Assembly: GCA_015059865.1 (NCBI GenBank)
Contig: SUZP01000007.1
Location: forward strand, 1 to 62,327
Length of the DNA stretch: 62,327 bases
Direction of reading: 5' to 3'
Origin: Rikenellaceae bacterium
Lineage (GTDB): Bacteria; Bacteroidota; Bacteroidia; Bacteroidales; Rikenellaceae
Of the stretch, positions 19,361 to 28,019 are shown piece by piece. The notes under the pieces are model-generated. The model was not told the DNA's origin. It did no database searches and saw only the letters and a list, made by a program, of their open reading frames with translations. Numbering within the stretch: the stretch's first letter is position 1; each line of letters begins with the position of its first letter. The position numbers and the translations under genes were made by a program.

Positions 19361-20464
19361 TTGAATTTTGCATTCAAATATGACCTTCTTGTTGTCGGTG
19401 CCGGATTATATGGTGCTGTGGTGGCGCATCGTGCCCACAAGGCGGGTAAGCGAGTATTAGTGATTGACCGCCGTAGCCATACGGGCGGAAATTGCTACTG
19501 CGAAAATAATGGCAATATCTTCGTTCACAAATACGGTGCGCATATCTTCCATACCTCGAACAAAGAGGTTTGGGACTTCGTAAATCAATTCGTTGAGTTT
19601 AAGCCGTTTATCCACTCTCCACTTGCAAATTATAAGGGCGAGATTTACCCCTTGCCATTTAACTTAAACACCTTCGATGCATTGTGGGGTGTAAAGAGTG
19701 CCGAGGAGGCAAAGGCGAAGATTGAGGAGCAACGACTACACCTCGACCACGAGCCTGCGAATTTGGAGGAGCAGGCGTTGTCGTTGGTCGGCAAAGATAT
19801 ATTCGAGAAACTTATCAAGGGCTACACCGAGAAGCAGTGGGGGCGCAGTTGCGAGGAGCTTCCTGCGTGGATAATTCGCCGCTTGCCACTCCGTTTTGAG
19901 CGCAACAACAACTACTTCAACGACACCTACCAAGGCATCCCTGTCGGTGGTTATAATCCGCTGATTGAAGGGCTGTTGAAGGGCGTTGAGGTGCAACTCG
20001 ATACCGACTACTTCGACCATCGTGAGAAGTTCGATGCGATGGCGGAGAGGGTGCTGTATACGGGCGAGTTGGACCGCTTCTACAACTACCGCTTCGGCAA
20101 GTTGGAGTATCGCTCATTGCGCTTCGAGGAGGAGCAGCTGCAACAAAAAGATTTTCAGGGTGCTGCGGTGGTAAATTACACCGACCGCGAAACCCCATTT
20201 ACGCGCATTATCGAGCATAAGCACTTCGAGGATAGGGGTGCGGAGCATACCGTTATTACTCGCGAATATCCGATGGAGTGGAGCGAGGGCGCCGAGCCAT
20301 ATTACCCTATCAACAATGAGCGCAATACCTCGCTATATGCCAAGTATCGCACCCTTGCCGATGCCGAAACGAAGTATCTATTTGGCGGTCGCCTTGCCGA
20401 TTACAAGTATTATGATATGCACCAAGTTGTAGCATTGGCATTGAAGGCGGATTGCGAAATATAG
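19361..20464 (+). CDS. glf: UDP-galactopyranose mutase
   Basis: A flavoenzyme that interconverts UDP-galactopyranose and UDP-galactofuranose, supplying Galf for surface polysaccharide. The 367-aa protein has the FAD-binding GAGLYGA motif (residues 13-19), the dinucleotide acidic end VLVIDRR, then HKYGAHIFHT, and the conserved EKQWGR, NTSLYAKYRTLA and GGRLADYKYYDM blocks typical of Glf. The start is TTG at 19361. No in-frame ATG exists between the upstream in-frame stop (19349-19351) and the conserved core, so a non-ATG start is required. It is not within a visible polysaccharide cluster. The neighbours are uvrB and an AraC regulator. Confidence 0.93.
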   Translation: MNFAFKYDLLVVGAGLYGAVVAHRAHKAGKRVLVIDRRSHTGGNCYCENNGNIFVHKYGAHIFHTSNKEVWDFVNQFVEFKPFIHSPLANYKGEIYPLPFNLNTFDALWGVKSAEEAKAKIEEQRLHLDHEPANLEEQALSLVGKDIFEKLIKGYTEKQWGRSCEELPAWIIRRLPLRFERNNNYFNDTYQGIPVGGYNPLIEGLLKGVEVQLDTDYFDHREKFDAMAERVLYTGELDRFYNYRFGKLEYRSLRFEEEQLQQKDFQGAAVVNYTDRETPFTRIIEHKHFEDRGAEHTVITREYPMEWSEGAEPYYPINNERNTSLYAKYRTLADAETKYLFGGRLADYKYYDMHQVVALALKADCEI

Positions 20465-20522
20465 ACCAGTAAATCAATCTTGCGATGCACTCTTCTCCTC
20501 GCTCCGCAGTGTCGGTGCGTTA

Positions 20523-21422
20523 CTACTCGTTCACGGCCCTCTTATACTCGTTGTTTGCGGCGGTGGAGTGTTCGCGACGGAAGAGGGCGGGCGTGGTATT
20601 GTATCGTTGTTTGAAGAGTTTTATGAAGTGAGAGATATTGGTGAAGCCGCACTCGATACCGACCTCCGACACAGTGCAATTTGTGGAGGAGAGCATAACC
20701 TTGGCTCGCATAAGCCGTTGTTCGATAATCCAACGATGAGGAGGCATATTGAAGATTTTGCGAAACTCCTTCTTGAAGGAGGTGAGTGAACGGTGTGTCT
20801 GCTCAGCAAGCGACTCGATGGATACATCTGTGAAGATGTTGTCGTAGATAACATTCATAAAGTGCCCCGATTCGGTATCTGCTGAGCGTAGTATCTTGCG
20901 TCGCATACACCCATCGTCACTGGTGAGGATAAGATATACCAGCTCATTGAGTTTAATTCGTTGTCTGATATCGTTATGCAATAGTCCCGAATTGCACAAT
21001 GCGCTATCTATGCCCACAAAGAAGTTGTACAGAGAGTTGTTGTCGGCTACGATGGCAAAGTTTTGTCTAAGACATTTAGGACAGGAGTGTGTCGAGGAGA
21101 AAGATATGCCATAGTTGATATTTAGCCCAAATATTACTCGTTGTAGAACGGCACTGTCAATATGGAATGTTATATGCTCAAATCGACCATTATCTCCTAC
21201 AACATTCTCTATGTAGTGGTGGCCAGCTTCGATGAGGAATATCTCGCCTTCGTTTATTGGGGTGCAGCTGTCGTTGAGGTATATATATTTCGAGCCAGCG
21301 AGTACACATCCGATGGTTAATCGGGATGTTGAGAGGGCTAATACGCCAGAGTTTTCGTGTTCGGTAATCTTCACAACATCGATATCGGATGAGCGATTGT
21401 CGTTTTCGGAGAAAGAGTTCAT
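20523..21422 (-). CDS. AraC family transcriptional regulator
   Basis: 299 aa. The C-terminal 100 residues form the double helix-turn-helix of AraC/XylS regulators: SIESLAEQTHRSLTSFKKEFRKIF, then RAKVMLSSTNCTVSEVGIECGFTNISHFIKLFKQRYNTTPALFRRE. The N-terminal domain is cupin-like with beta-strand segments (LTIGCVLAGSKYIYLNDSCTPINEGEIFLIEAGHHYIEN) and contains a CPKC pair (SSTHSCPKCLRQNF) that could bind a metal or form a disulfide. The ATG at 21422 is chosen over 21530 because the extra residues are not domain-like. It converges with glf. Target and ligand are unknown. Confidence 0.85.
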   Translation of the reverse strand: MNSFSENDNRSSDIDVVKITEHENSGVLALSTSRLTIGCVLAGSKYIYLNDSCTPINEGEIFLIEAGHHYIENVVGDNGRFEHITFHIDSAVLQRVIFGLNINYGISFSSTHSCPKCLRQNFAIVADNNSLYNFFVGIDSALCNSGLLHNDIRQRIKLNELVYLILTSDDGCMRRKILRSADTESGHFMNVIYDNIFTDVSIESLAEQTHRSLTSFKKEFRKIFNMPPHRWIIEQRLMRAKVMLSSTNCTVSEVGIECGFTNISHFIKLFKQRYNTTPALFRREHSTAANNEYKRAVNE

Positions 21423-21575
21423 AATATATTTGTTAAAAATTTTGCAACACTTATTGATGATATGCGCAGTGGCAATCTTCGTATTGCAAATATATCTCAA
21501 TAAGTTATACCAAGGTAGGATTTCATCCAATCGAGCCGAAAAGAGGCCTTAATGGTGTATAAAAATGTAAACTAC

Positions 21576-21601
21576 CCCCATTTTTTGCTCAAAAAATGGG
21601 G
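21576..21601. terminator. Perfect AT-rich hairpin
   Basis: 11-bp perfect stem CCCCATTTTTT/AAAAAATGGGG with loop GCTC. It lies between the 5' side of the AraC gene and the 3' side of apbE, so it most likely ends the cvpA-apbE operon (reverse strand), whose last stop codon is about 160 nt away. Confidence 0.55.
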
Positions 21602-21764
21602 AGTTGTACAAAATATTATCTATCTTTATACTGGGATAGAGTTCAATATATAAATTGTTGTGCGGAGGGTGCTGTGGTAGGCGATATTTGGTACCATCTT
21701 AGATGAGTTTTCTTGCCTAAACAAGACAATTCAAATGGTCCCGAAATAGCTCCGTAAACAGTTT

Positions 21765-22742
21765 CTAATAGGCAAGTGTAGAGAATTCGCGATACTCCTC
21801 TCTGCCCTTTTCGGGTGCAAGCACGAAGTAGACCTGTATGCTGTCGCGAAGGCTCTCCGCCAAGGCGATGGCATCTTTTTCGTCTGATGCCATAAATGCT
21901 GTTGCCAACGCATCTGCCGTAGCACATCGTGGAGCAATAACCGTTGCCGAAAGGAGCGAGGTTGTTTGGGAGTGTCCTGTTTGAGGGTTGAGAGTGTGCG
22001 AGATACGCTCGCCCTGCTCGTTGTAGTAGAAGCGGCGATAGTTGCCCGATGTGGCGAGTGCCGAGCCGCTAATCTGCACCACCTTCTGCTGATGCAGACC
22101 GGGTGTTTGGTTGTTCTCGAATGGAGTATCAACACCCACACGCCACGCAATGCCTTTGGCATTTACCCCCTTTGCGCAAATCTCTCCGCCTACCTCCACG
22201 ATATAGTTCTCGCACCCCTGCGAGTTGAGCCACTCGGCAATCAAATCTACGACATAACCTTTGGCTATGGAGTTGAGGTCAATCTGCACACGAGCATCAC
22301 TCTTTACGATACGACCATCTTCGAGTCGAAATTTCGAAAAGCCGACAAACTGCACAAGCGAGTCGATATTTGGTTTTGCCTCGCGATTTTTTGCTGCAAA
22401 ACCGTAGGCATCGACCAATGGCTTGACGGTGATGTCGTAGCGCGGTGTGAGTGCATTAATTTTTGATGCAATCTCGATGTTGCGAGCGATATGAATATCG
22501 ACAGAGTCTATTTCGTTGCGATTTATACGACTGAGTAACGAGGTCGGATTGAAAATCGACATCGAGCCGTTGGCTTCGCTGTTTATGCGCTGCATCTCCT
22601 CGAAAATCTGCTTGTTCGAGAGAGTTGTTTCGGCAACAATATGGTAGGTCGTACCGAGCATTGTGCCATCAACAACACGATATTGAGGTGCGGTGGAGCA
22701 GCCTGCCAAAAGCAGAGTAACAAAGACTATAAACCACTTCAT
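21765..22742 (-). CDS. apbE: FAD:protein FMN transferase (ApbE family lipoprotein)
   Basis: Attaches FMN covalently to Thr or Ser of flavoproteins such as the NqrB/NqrC or RnfD/RnfG subunits in the cell envelope. The 325-aa protein starts with a lipoprotein signal, LLLAGC with the lipidated Cys at residue 15. Family blocks visible are GTMLGTTYHIV, INSEANGSMSIFNPTSLLSRIN, the DLNSIAKGYVVDLIAEWL segment, the VEVGGEICAKG block and the C-terminal SHTLNPQTGH motif with metal and flavin contacts. It overlaps the TrmH gene by 4 nt (ATGA) and is the last gene of the cvpA-rsgA-trmH-apbE operon. Its client flavoprotein is not in the window. Confidence 0.93.
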   Translation of the reverse strand: MKWFIVFVTLLLAGCSTAPQYRVVDGTMLGTTYHIVAETTLSNKQIFEEMQRINSEANGSMSIFNPTSLLSRINRNEIDSVDIHIARNIEIASKINALTPRYDITVKPLVDAYGFAAKNREAKPNIDSLVQFVGFSKFRLEDGRIVKSDARVQIDLNSIAKGYVVDLIAEWLNSQGCENYIVEVGGEICAKGVNAKGIAWRVGVDTPFENNQTPGLHQQKVVQISGSALATSGNYRRFYYNEQGERISHTLNPQTGHSQTTSLLSATVIAPRCATADALATAFMASDEKDAIALAESLRDSIQVYFVLAPEKGREEYREFSTLAY

Positions 22743-23434
22743 TTTGTCGGAAATTTTCGTTCGAGCAACGCTTCGGAGTCCTTCACGGCGTAGCGGTACC
22801 AATCGTAGAGTGTGCGAGTGCGCTTCTCCTCGGAGAGGTGCCAATTTTCACACTCCAAACGCATACGCTGCGAGAGCATATATATAAGTATAGCGGCCGA
22901 GGCCGATACATTGAGCGAATCGACCATTCCGCACATCGGAATCTGCAAAAATTCGTCTGCCTCTGCCAAAATCTCATCTGATACACCCGTCTTTTCCGTT
23001 CCGAAAACAAGGGCAAACTTACCCTTCGTAACATCGAAGGTCTCGGGCGTGCAACTCTTGTGGTGTGGCGTGGTGGCGATAATGCGATAACCCTCTTTGC
23101 GCAACGCCTTCACTGCATCGGTAGTTGTGGCGTGGCGGTTAATATCTATCCACTTGTCCGTTCCGAGAGCGATATTGAGGGTAGGCAAGAATGGACACAA
23201 CTCCTCTACGGTGTGGATATTTTGCACACCAAATGCCTCGCAGTGGCGCACAATGGCGCTGGCATTTTGGGCGTGAAACATATTCTCGGTCATCACCGTT
23301 ATATACTCGGTGCGCATATCGAGGGCGCGAGTGAGGGTGTCGATACGACTCTCCAAGAGGAACGAGGAGAGGTATTCGATGCGCTCACGCAACTCTTCGA
23401 GCGAGAGATTATTTTCGGTATTTGTCATCTTCAT
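22739..23434 (-). CDS. TrmH-type tRNA/rRNA 2'-O-methyltransferase (SpoU family)
   Basis: 231 aa, SPOUT-fold, SAM-dependent methylation of a ribose in structured RNA, most likely tRNA (TrmH, Gm18). Motifs seen: N-terminal NASAIVRHCEAFGVQNIHTVE, the middle LVFGTEKTGVSDEIL, and the trefoil-knot C-terminal IPMCGMVDSLNVSASAAILIYMLS. The N-terminal helical extension includes two possible starts (23434 and 23428). The first overlaps the rsgA stop by 26 nt, indicating translational coupling. A second TrmH-family enzyme is encoded at 42542-43267, probably with a different RNA target. Confidence 0.88.
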   Translation of the reverse strand: MKMTNTENNLSLEELRERIEYLSSFLLESRIDTLTRALDMRTEYITVMTENMFHAQNASAIVRHCEAFGVQNIHTVEELCPFLPTLNIALGTDKWIDINRHATTTDAVKALRKEGYRIIATTPHHKSCTPETFDVTKGKFALVFGTEKTGVSDEILAEADEFLQIPMCGMVDSLNVSASAAILIYMLSQRMRLECENWHLSEEKRTRTLYDWYRYAVKDSEALLERKFPTK

Positions 23435-24329
23435 CGAGTATTTTCAGGTAACTTTCGTAGCGCGAAAAGGCTATCTCCTCACGCTTTACAGCCTCTATTA
23501 CGGCGCAGTGTGGCTCGTGGGTGTGGGTGCAGTTAAAGAACTTGCACTCGCCGGCGCGCGAAATCATCTCAGGGAAGTAGTGCCACAACTCCTTATCATC
23601 AATATCAATCAAGCCGAAGCCCTTAACGCCCGGAGTGTCAATAATGTAGCCATCTGCAATGCGGTACATCGTGGAGAATGTTGTCGTGTGCTTGCCCTTG
23701 TGGAACGAATCCGAAATCTCGCCCGTGCGAATATCTATCGTAGGGTCTATCGCCCCGATAAGTGTCGATTTTCCAACGCCCGAATTACCCGACAGCAGAG
23801 TTGTTTTACCCGCCAACATCGCCTTCACGCGCTCAACGCCTACGCCCTCGGTAGCGGAGATATCGATAACCTCATAGCCTGCACCCTCGTATATGCGGTG
23901 GAACTCCTCAATCGCTTCGGGGGTGTTGCGCAAAAGGTCTATCTTGGCTAAAAGAATGGTTACAGGCACTTTGTACGCCTCGCAGGTAACGAGAAAGCGG
24001 TCTATAAACTCGGTGGCGGTAACGGGCTCAACGAGCGTTACAACCAACATTGCGCGGTCGATATTCGAGGCTATAATGTGCGACTCCTTCGAGAGGTTCG
24101 AGGCACGGCGGATAATATAGTTGTGGCGTGGAGCGATATCGACAATCACCCACTCGCCATCTTCGCCACACTCGCAATGAACGGTATCACCCACGACTAC
24201 GGGGTTTGTGGAGCGCACACCACGCAGGCGCAACTTGCCGCGCATACGACAACGCAACACCTCGCCCTCGTGCAACACCTCGTACCAACTGCCTGTGGCA
24301 CGCATCACCAAACCTTCTACTCTCTGCAT
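23409..24329 (-). CDS. rsgA: Ribosome small-subunit-dependent GTPase A
   Basis: Circularly permuted GTPase that assists late 30S maturation and releases RbfA. The 306-aa protein has an N-terminal OB-fold (LRCRMRGKLRLRG), then G4 AKID (128-131) ahead of the P-loop GNSGVGKS at 181-188 and DTPGVKGFG, the permuted order diagnostic of this family. A C-terminal zinc region follows with CKFFNCTHTHEPHC. Length is normal. It starts 4 nt after the cvpA stop and overlaps the trmH start, forming a tight operon linked to RNA and ribosome work. Confidence 0.95.
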   Translation of the reverse strand: MQRVEGLVMRATGSWYEVLHEGEVLRCRMRGKLRLRGVRSTNPVVVGDTVHCECGEDGEWVIVDIAPRHNYIIRRASNLSKESHIIASNIDRAMLVVTLVEPVTATEFIDRFLVTCEAYKVPVTILLAKIDLLRNTPEAIEEFHRIYEGAGYEVIDISATEGVGVERVKAMLAGKTTLLSGNSGVGKSTLIGAIDPTIDIRTGEISDSFHKGKHTTTFSTMYRIADGYIIDTPGVKGFGLIDIDDKELWHYFPEMISRAGECKFFNCTHTHEPHCAVIEAVKREEIAFSRYESYLKILDEDDKYRK

Positions 24330-24332
24330 CGG

Positions 24333-24836
24333 CTACGCTTTTGGAGTTTGTAAAAGGAGAGCCTGCTTCGCCTCGTTCCAATAGTTGAATAGTGGCTCGG
24401 CACACTTGCGAACAATATCGAAAGATATCGATTTGTCGAAATATTGAGGCTCAACAAATTGCAGATTTGCGTTGAGGGCAAAAATCGCAGCATAGAGCAT
24501 ACTCAACACGATTAAACCTTTGACGATTGACAGCACAATTCCGAGCAGGGTATTAACCCAACCCAAGCCCACAAACGATAACACTCTCGCAATAAGTCGT
24601 GCGATAAGTGTTGCAACGATAAGCGTTGCGACAAAGGTAATCAGGAAGCCTGCAACTACCGAAAAACGCGCATCAATGCCGAGCATCTCGCCGACCGACG
24701 CTCCATAGCGAAGCGAGAGTACAATGCCGAGAATAATGCCTAAAAGTCCGAGCAGTTGCGAAACAAATCCGCTGCGCCAACCGCTAACCACTGCCCAAAC
24801 AAGGGCAACAAGGGTAAGAATATCAAAAAAATTCAT
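24333..24836 (-). CDS. cvpA: CvpA family membrane protein
   Basis: 167 aa, inner-membrane protein with about four transmembrane helices (residues 4-22, 25-45, 60-85, 98-122), matching CvpA proteins first linked to colicin V production and to envelope stress. The start MNFFDILTLVALVWAVVSGWRSGF has the conserved N-terminal pattern with D in the first helix and the RxGF loop, followed by LGLLGIILG. The ATG at 24836 is preferred to 24860 for this reason. First gene of the operon with rsgA, trmH and apbE. The biochemical role of the family is unclear. Confidence 0.88.
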   Translation of the reverse strand: MNFFDILTLVALVWAVVSGWRSGFVSQLLGLLGIILGIVLSLRYGASVGEMLGIDARFSVVAGFLITFVATLIVATLIARLIARVLSFVGLGWVNTLLGIVLSIVKGLIVLSMLYAAIFALNANLQFVEPQYFDKSISFDIVRKCAEPLFNYWNEAKQALLLQTPKA

Positions 24837-24990
24837 CACAAAATCTTCTAATAACCGCACGAAGTTAGCAAATTATTTCGGAATAAGATAAGAAGCTGTT
24901 TAAAATTTGTTCTCTCGTCTGAAATATATTGCCACTTCAACAGCTGAAACGGTCAATTCATCCCACAAATAGGGCGATTGAGCGATAGCA

Positions 24991-25023
24991 TTGAATATCG
25001 AACCTCTCTTTTTGGTAAATTTG
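24991..25023 (+). promoter_or_regulatory. susC promoter
   Basis: TTG (24991-24993), 22 nt, TAAATTTG (25016-25023). The leader would be about 20 nt. Spacing is slightly longer than the 19-20 seen elsewhere. Confidence 0.5.
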
Positions 25024-25051
25024 TGACAATTACCAAATAAATATTTTCTAT

Positions 25052-28006
25052 ATGAGAGGTCTCTATATACCCATATTATTATCTCTATTTTTTGTTTTTG
25101 CAGTTGGTGATGTAACGGCTAAGCCTACGACTCCACACGAGATGGTCAAGATTAACGGTTCGGTGAAAGACGAGGCTGGCGAAATTATCACAGGAGCAAC
25201 AATCTTTGCCAAGGAGAATAGCGCCATAGGCACTGTTGCCGATGAGCATGGCCGCTATACGCTGACCGTACCTGTCGGTGCTACGCTGAATGCTTCGTTC
25301 CTTGGTTATCAAACCCTCGAACGCAAGGTTGTAAAGGGCATATTACACTACGACTTTATCTTGAAGGAGGAGAGTCAAAAACTTGACGAAGTGATAGTTA
25401 TAGGCTATGGCGAGGTCAAGAAGAGCGACCTTACCGGCTCGGTATCGACCATTGGTGCGCGTAACTTTGACAACCAACCCGTAAAGAACATATCCGATAT
25501 CTTGCAAGGTCGCACATCAGGTGTCGAGGTTACCACCACAAGCGGTATGCCGGGAATGTCGGCAAAGGTGCGTGTTCGTGGTACGACATCCATAAACAAG
25601 AGCAGTGACCCGCTGTATGTAATCGACGGAATAATCTCTTCGAGTGGCTTAGAGGGACTTAATCCGCAGGATATTCAATCTATGGAGGTGCTGAAAGATG
25701 CCTCCTCGACCGCGGTCTATGGCTCGCGCGGTGCCAATGGCGTAATTCTCGTAACCACCAAGAGTGGCGAGCAGGGCAAGGCGCGTATCTCGTTTGATGC
25801 GAAGGTCGGGGTGTCGGATGTTCGCAAAAACTACAACCTACTCAACCCCTACGAATATGCACTTGCACTCAACGATATTCGTGGCGCAGGCACAATCTCC
25901 GATGCCGATGTTGAGGCCTATCGCCGAGGCGAAAAGGGTATCGACTGGGTGGATTTATTGACTCGTACGGCGGTAACACAGAACTATAATCTGAATATTT
26001 CGGGCGGAGCGAAGCGTGTGCGCTACCTCATTTCGGGAAATCTGCTCGACCAAGAGGCCGTAACAATCAACTCGAAGTATATGCGCTATGGTATTCGTGC
26101 CAATATCGATGCCGATGTAAGGCGTTGGCTCTCTGTCTCGGCAAAGATGAATGGCTCGATACTCCACCGCAAGAATGGCGCACCAAATTGGTTCCATGTC
26201 TTGAACTTCTCGCCTACAATGGAGATGCGCGACCCCGTAACGGGCATCTATAACAATGACCCTTACAATATCGGTACGGGCAACAATCCGTACGGTGTGA
26301 TGCAGGAGTGTTACAGCGACTCGTATGGCTATAACCTCAACGCCAATATGCGCCTCTTGTTCAAGATTGTGAAGGGCTTAACCCTCTCGGTACAAGGTGG
26401 TTACGACTACAACCATAGCCCTTCATACTCCTTCTCATCGAGCAAGGTCGCTCCCGGTGCAACAAGTTCGATGTCGAATGCCTCTTCGCTGCATCGCTAT
26501 TGGCAGAATACCAATAACCTCGCATATAGTGGTACTTTCAATGGACACACCATATCGGCAAATGCCGTATGGGAGATGAGTGGCGTTGTGGATACGGCTC
26601 TCTCGATAAGTGGCTCTGGATTGAACAACGAGAGCGTAGGCTATTGGGATGTGGGAAATGCCGCAGTGCGTAGCGAGAGCAACGGCTACACCGAGTCCTC
26701 GTTGATGTCGGGTATTGTGCGCCTTAACTACGACTACAAGAAGCGCTACTTCGTTACGGCTGCCTTTCGTGCCGATGGCTCTTCGAAGTTCCAGAAGGGC
26801 AACCGCTGGGGTTTCTTCCCTTCGGCTGCTGTGGCGTGGGATATCGCCAAGGAGAACTTTATGAAGGACCAAAAGGTTGTCGAGCATCTGAAAATCCGTG
26901 CCAGCTATGGCGTTACGGGCAATGAGGGTATCTCGGCATACAGCACTCTCGGAATGTTGTCGGCGACCTCCTACGGTTGGGGCACTTCGACAGGCTATAC
27001 GGGCTATTGGGGCAACACCTTCGCTACGCCCGACCTCACTTGGGAGAAGACTACGCAGTATGATGTAGGTTTAGACTTTACTATCTATGGCATAAATTTC
27101 TCGTTCGATTGGTTTAAAAAGAGTACTGTCGATTTGCTCTTCCAAAAGCAGGTACCGCACTACAACGGCGGAGGCTCCTATTGGGTAAATCAAGGCGCGT
27201 TGGATAATACGGGCTTTGAGCTTGCGCTCAACACCTTCGTAGTGGACAGAGCCGTGAAGTGGGAGACCTCGGTAAATGCTACCTATATAAAAAATACGAT
27301 TGTCGATTTGGCGGGTAACGACTTTGTGCTGACCTCCAATTACAGCGACCTTGGAGGTCCGATGCAGATTATGAAACCCGGCTATTCGCTTGGCTCGTTC
27401 TATGTTTACGATTGGGTGGGCTTCAATGACGAGGGTGCAAACCTCTATCGCAAGGCAGATGGCTCTCTGACAACATCGCCAACATCGTCTGACCTTATTA
27501 TTAAGGGGCAGGCAACGCCAAAGTGGACTCTCGGCTGGAACAATACCATATCGTGGCGAGGCTTGTCGCTCAACATCTTCTTCAATGGCGCATTTGGTAT
27601 GGATAGGTTGAATATGAGCCGCTTCACGACAGCCTCGATGAGTGGTGTGTCGCGCTTTATCACGCTGCGCGATGCCTACTTCCAAGGGTGGGATTATGTC
27701 GAGGATAAGAGCAAAGCGAAGTATCCGAGCGTAAAGAACTCCGACAATAAAAGCTATGCAAATTCGGACTTTTGGTTGGAGGATGCCTCATTCTTCAAGT
27801 TGAAGAACATCACCCTCTCCTATATGATACCGCGCTATGTAACGCGCTTTGCCGAGATACACCTCTCGGTGAGTGCGCAGGACCTCTTCACCATTACCAA
27901 ATATCAAGGTATGGACCCTGAGGTATATAACGGAGGTGATGGCTTGGATTATGGTGCATATCCTGTACCTCGAACATTTACTTTTGGCGTAAAACTCGTA
28001 TTCTAA
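25052..28006 (+). CDS. SusC/RagA family TonB-dependent outer-membrane transporter
   Basis: 984-aa 22-stranded barrel transporter that imports ligands delivered by its SusD lid, powered by TonB-ExbBD. A signal peptide covers about 1-23. A carboxypeptidase-regulatory-like domain follows (INGSVKDEAGEIITGATIFAKENSAIGTVADEHGRY in outline, about 34-110). A TonB-box-like region leads into the plug with LDEVIVIGYGEVKKSDLTGSVS and the SusC hallmark VRGTTSINKSSDPLYVIDG...SSTAVYGSRGANGVILVTTKSG. The C-terminus ends in the usual aromatic strand (FTFGVKLVF). It is somewhat short for the family. susD follows 13 nt later. No glycoside hydrolase, sulfatase, sensor or anti-sigma gene is adjacent, so the ligand is unknown. 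Confidence 0.96.
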   Translation: MRGLYIPILLSLFFVFAVGDVTAKPTTPHEMVKINGSVKDEAGEIITGATIFAKENSAIGTVADEHGRYTLTVPVGATLNASFLGYQTLERKVVKGILHYDFILKEESQKLDEVIVIGYGEVKKSDLTGSVSTIGARNFDNQPVKNISDILQGRTSGVEVTTTSGMPGMSAKVRVRGTTSINKSSDPLYVIDGIISSSGLEGLNPQDIQSMEVLKDASSTAVYGSRGANGVILVTTKSGEQGKARISFDAKVGVSDVRKNYNLLNPYEYALALNDIRGAGTISDADVEAYRRGEKGIDWVDLLTRTAVTQNYNLNISGGAKRVRYLISGNLLDQEAVTINSKYMRYGIRANIDADVRRWLSVSAKMNGSILHRKNGAPNWFHVLNFSPTMEMRDPVTGIYNNDPYNIGTGNNPYGVMQECYSDSYGYNLNANMRLLFKIVKGLTLSVQGGYDYNHSPSYSFSSSKVAPGATSSMSNASSLHRYWQNTNNLAYSGTFNGHTISANAVWEMSGVVDTALSISGSGLNNESVGYWDVGNAAVRSESNGYTESSLMSGIVRLNYDYKKRYFVTAAFRADGSSKFQKGNRWGFFPSAAVAWDIAKENFMKDQKVVEHLKIRASYGVTGNEGISAYSTLGMLSATSYGWGTSTGYTGYWGNTFATPDLTWEKTTQYDVGLDFTIYGINFSFDWFKKSTVDLLFQKQVPHYNGGGSYWVNQGALDNTGFELALNTFVVDRAVKWETSVNATYIKNTIVDLAGNDFVLTSNYSDLGGPMQIMKPGYSLGSFYVYDWVGFNDEGANLYRKADGSLTTSPTSSDLIIKGQATPKWTLGWNNTISWRGLSLNIFFNGAFGMDRLNMSRFTTASMSGVSRFITLRDAYFQGWDYVEDKSKAKYPSVKNSDNKSYANSDFWLEDASFFKLKNITLSYMIPRYVTRFAEIHLSVSAQDLFTITKYQGMDPEVYNGGDGLDYGAYPVPRTFTFGVKLVF

Positions 28007-28019
28007 AACCGATGACACT

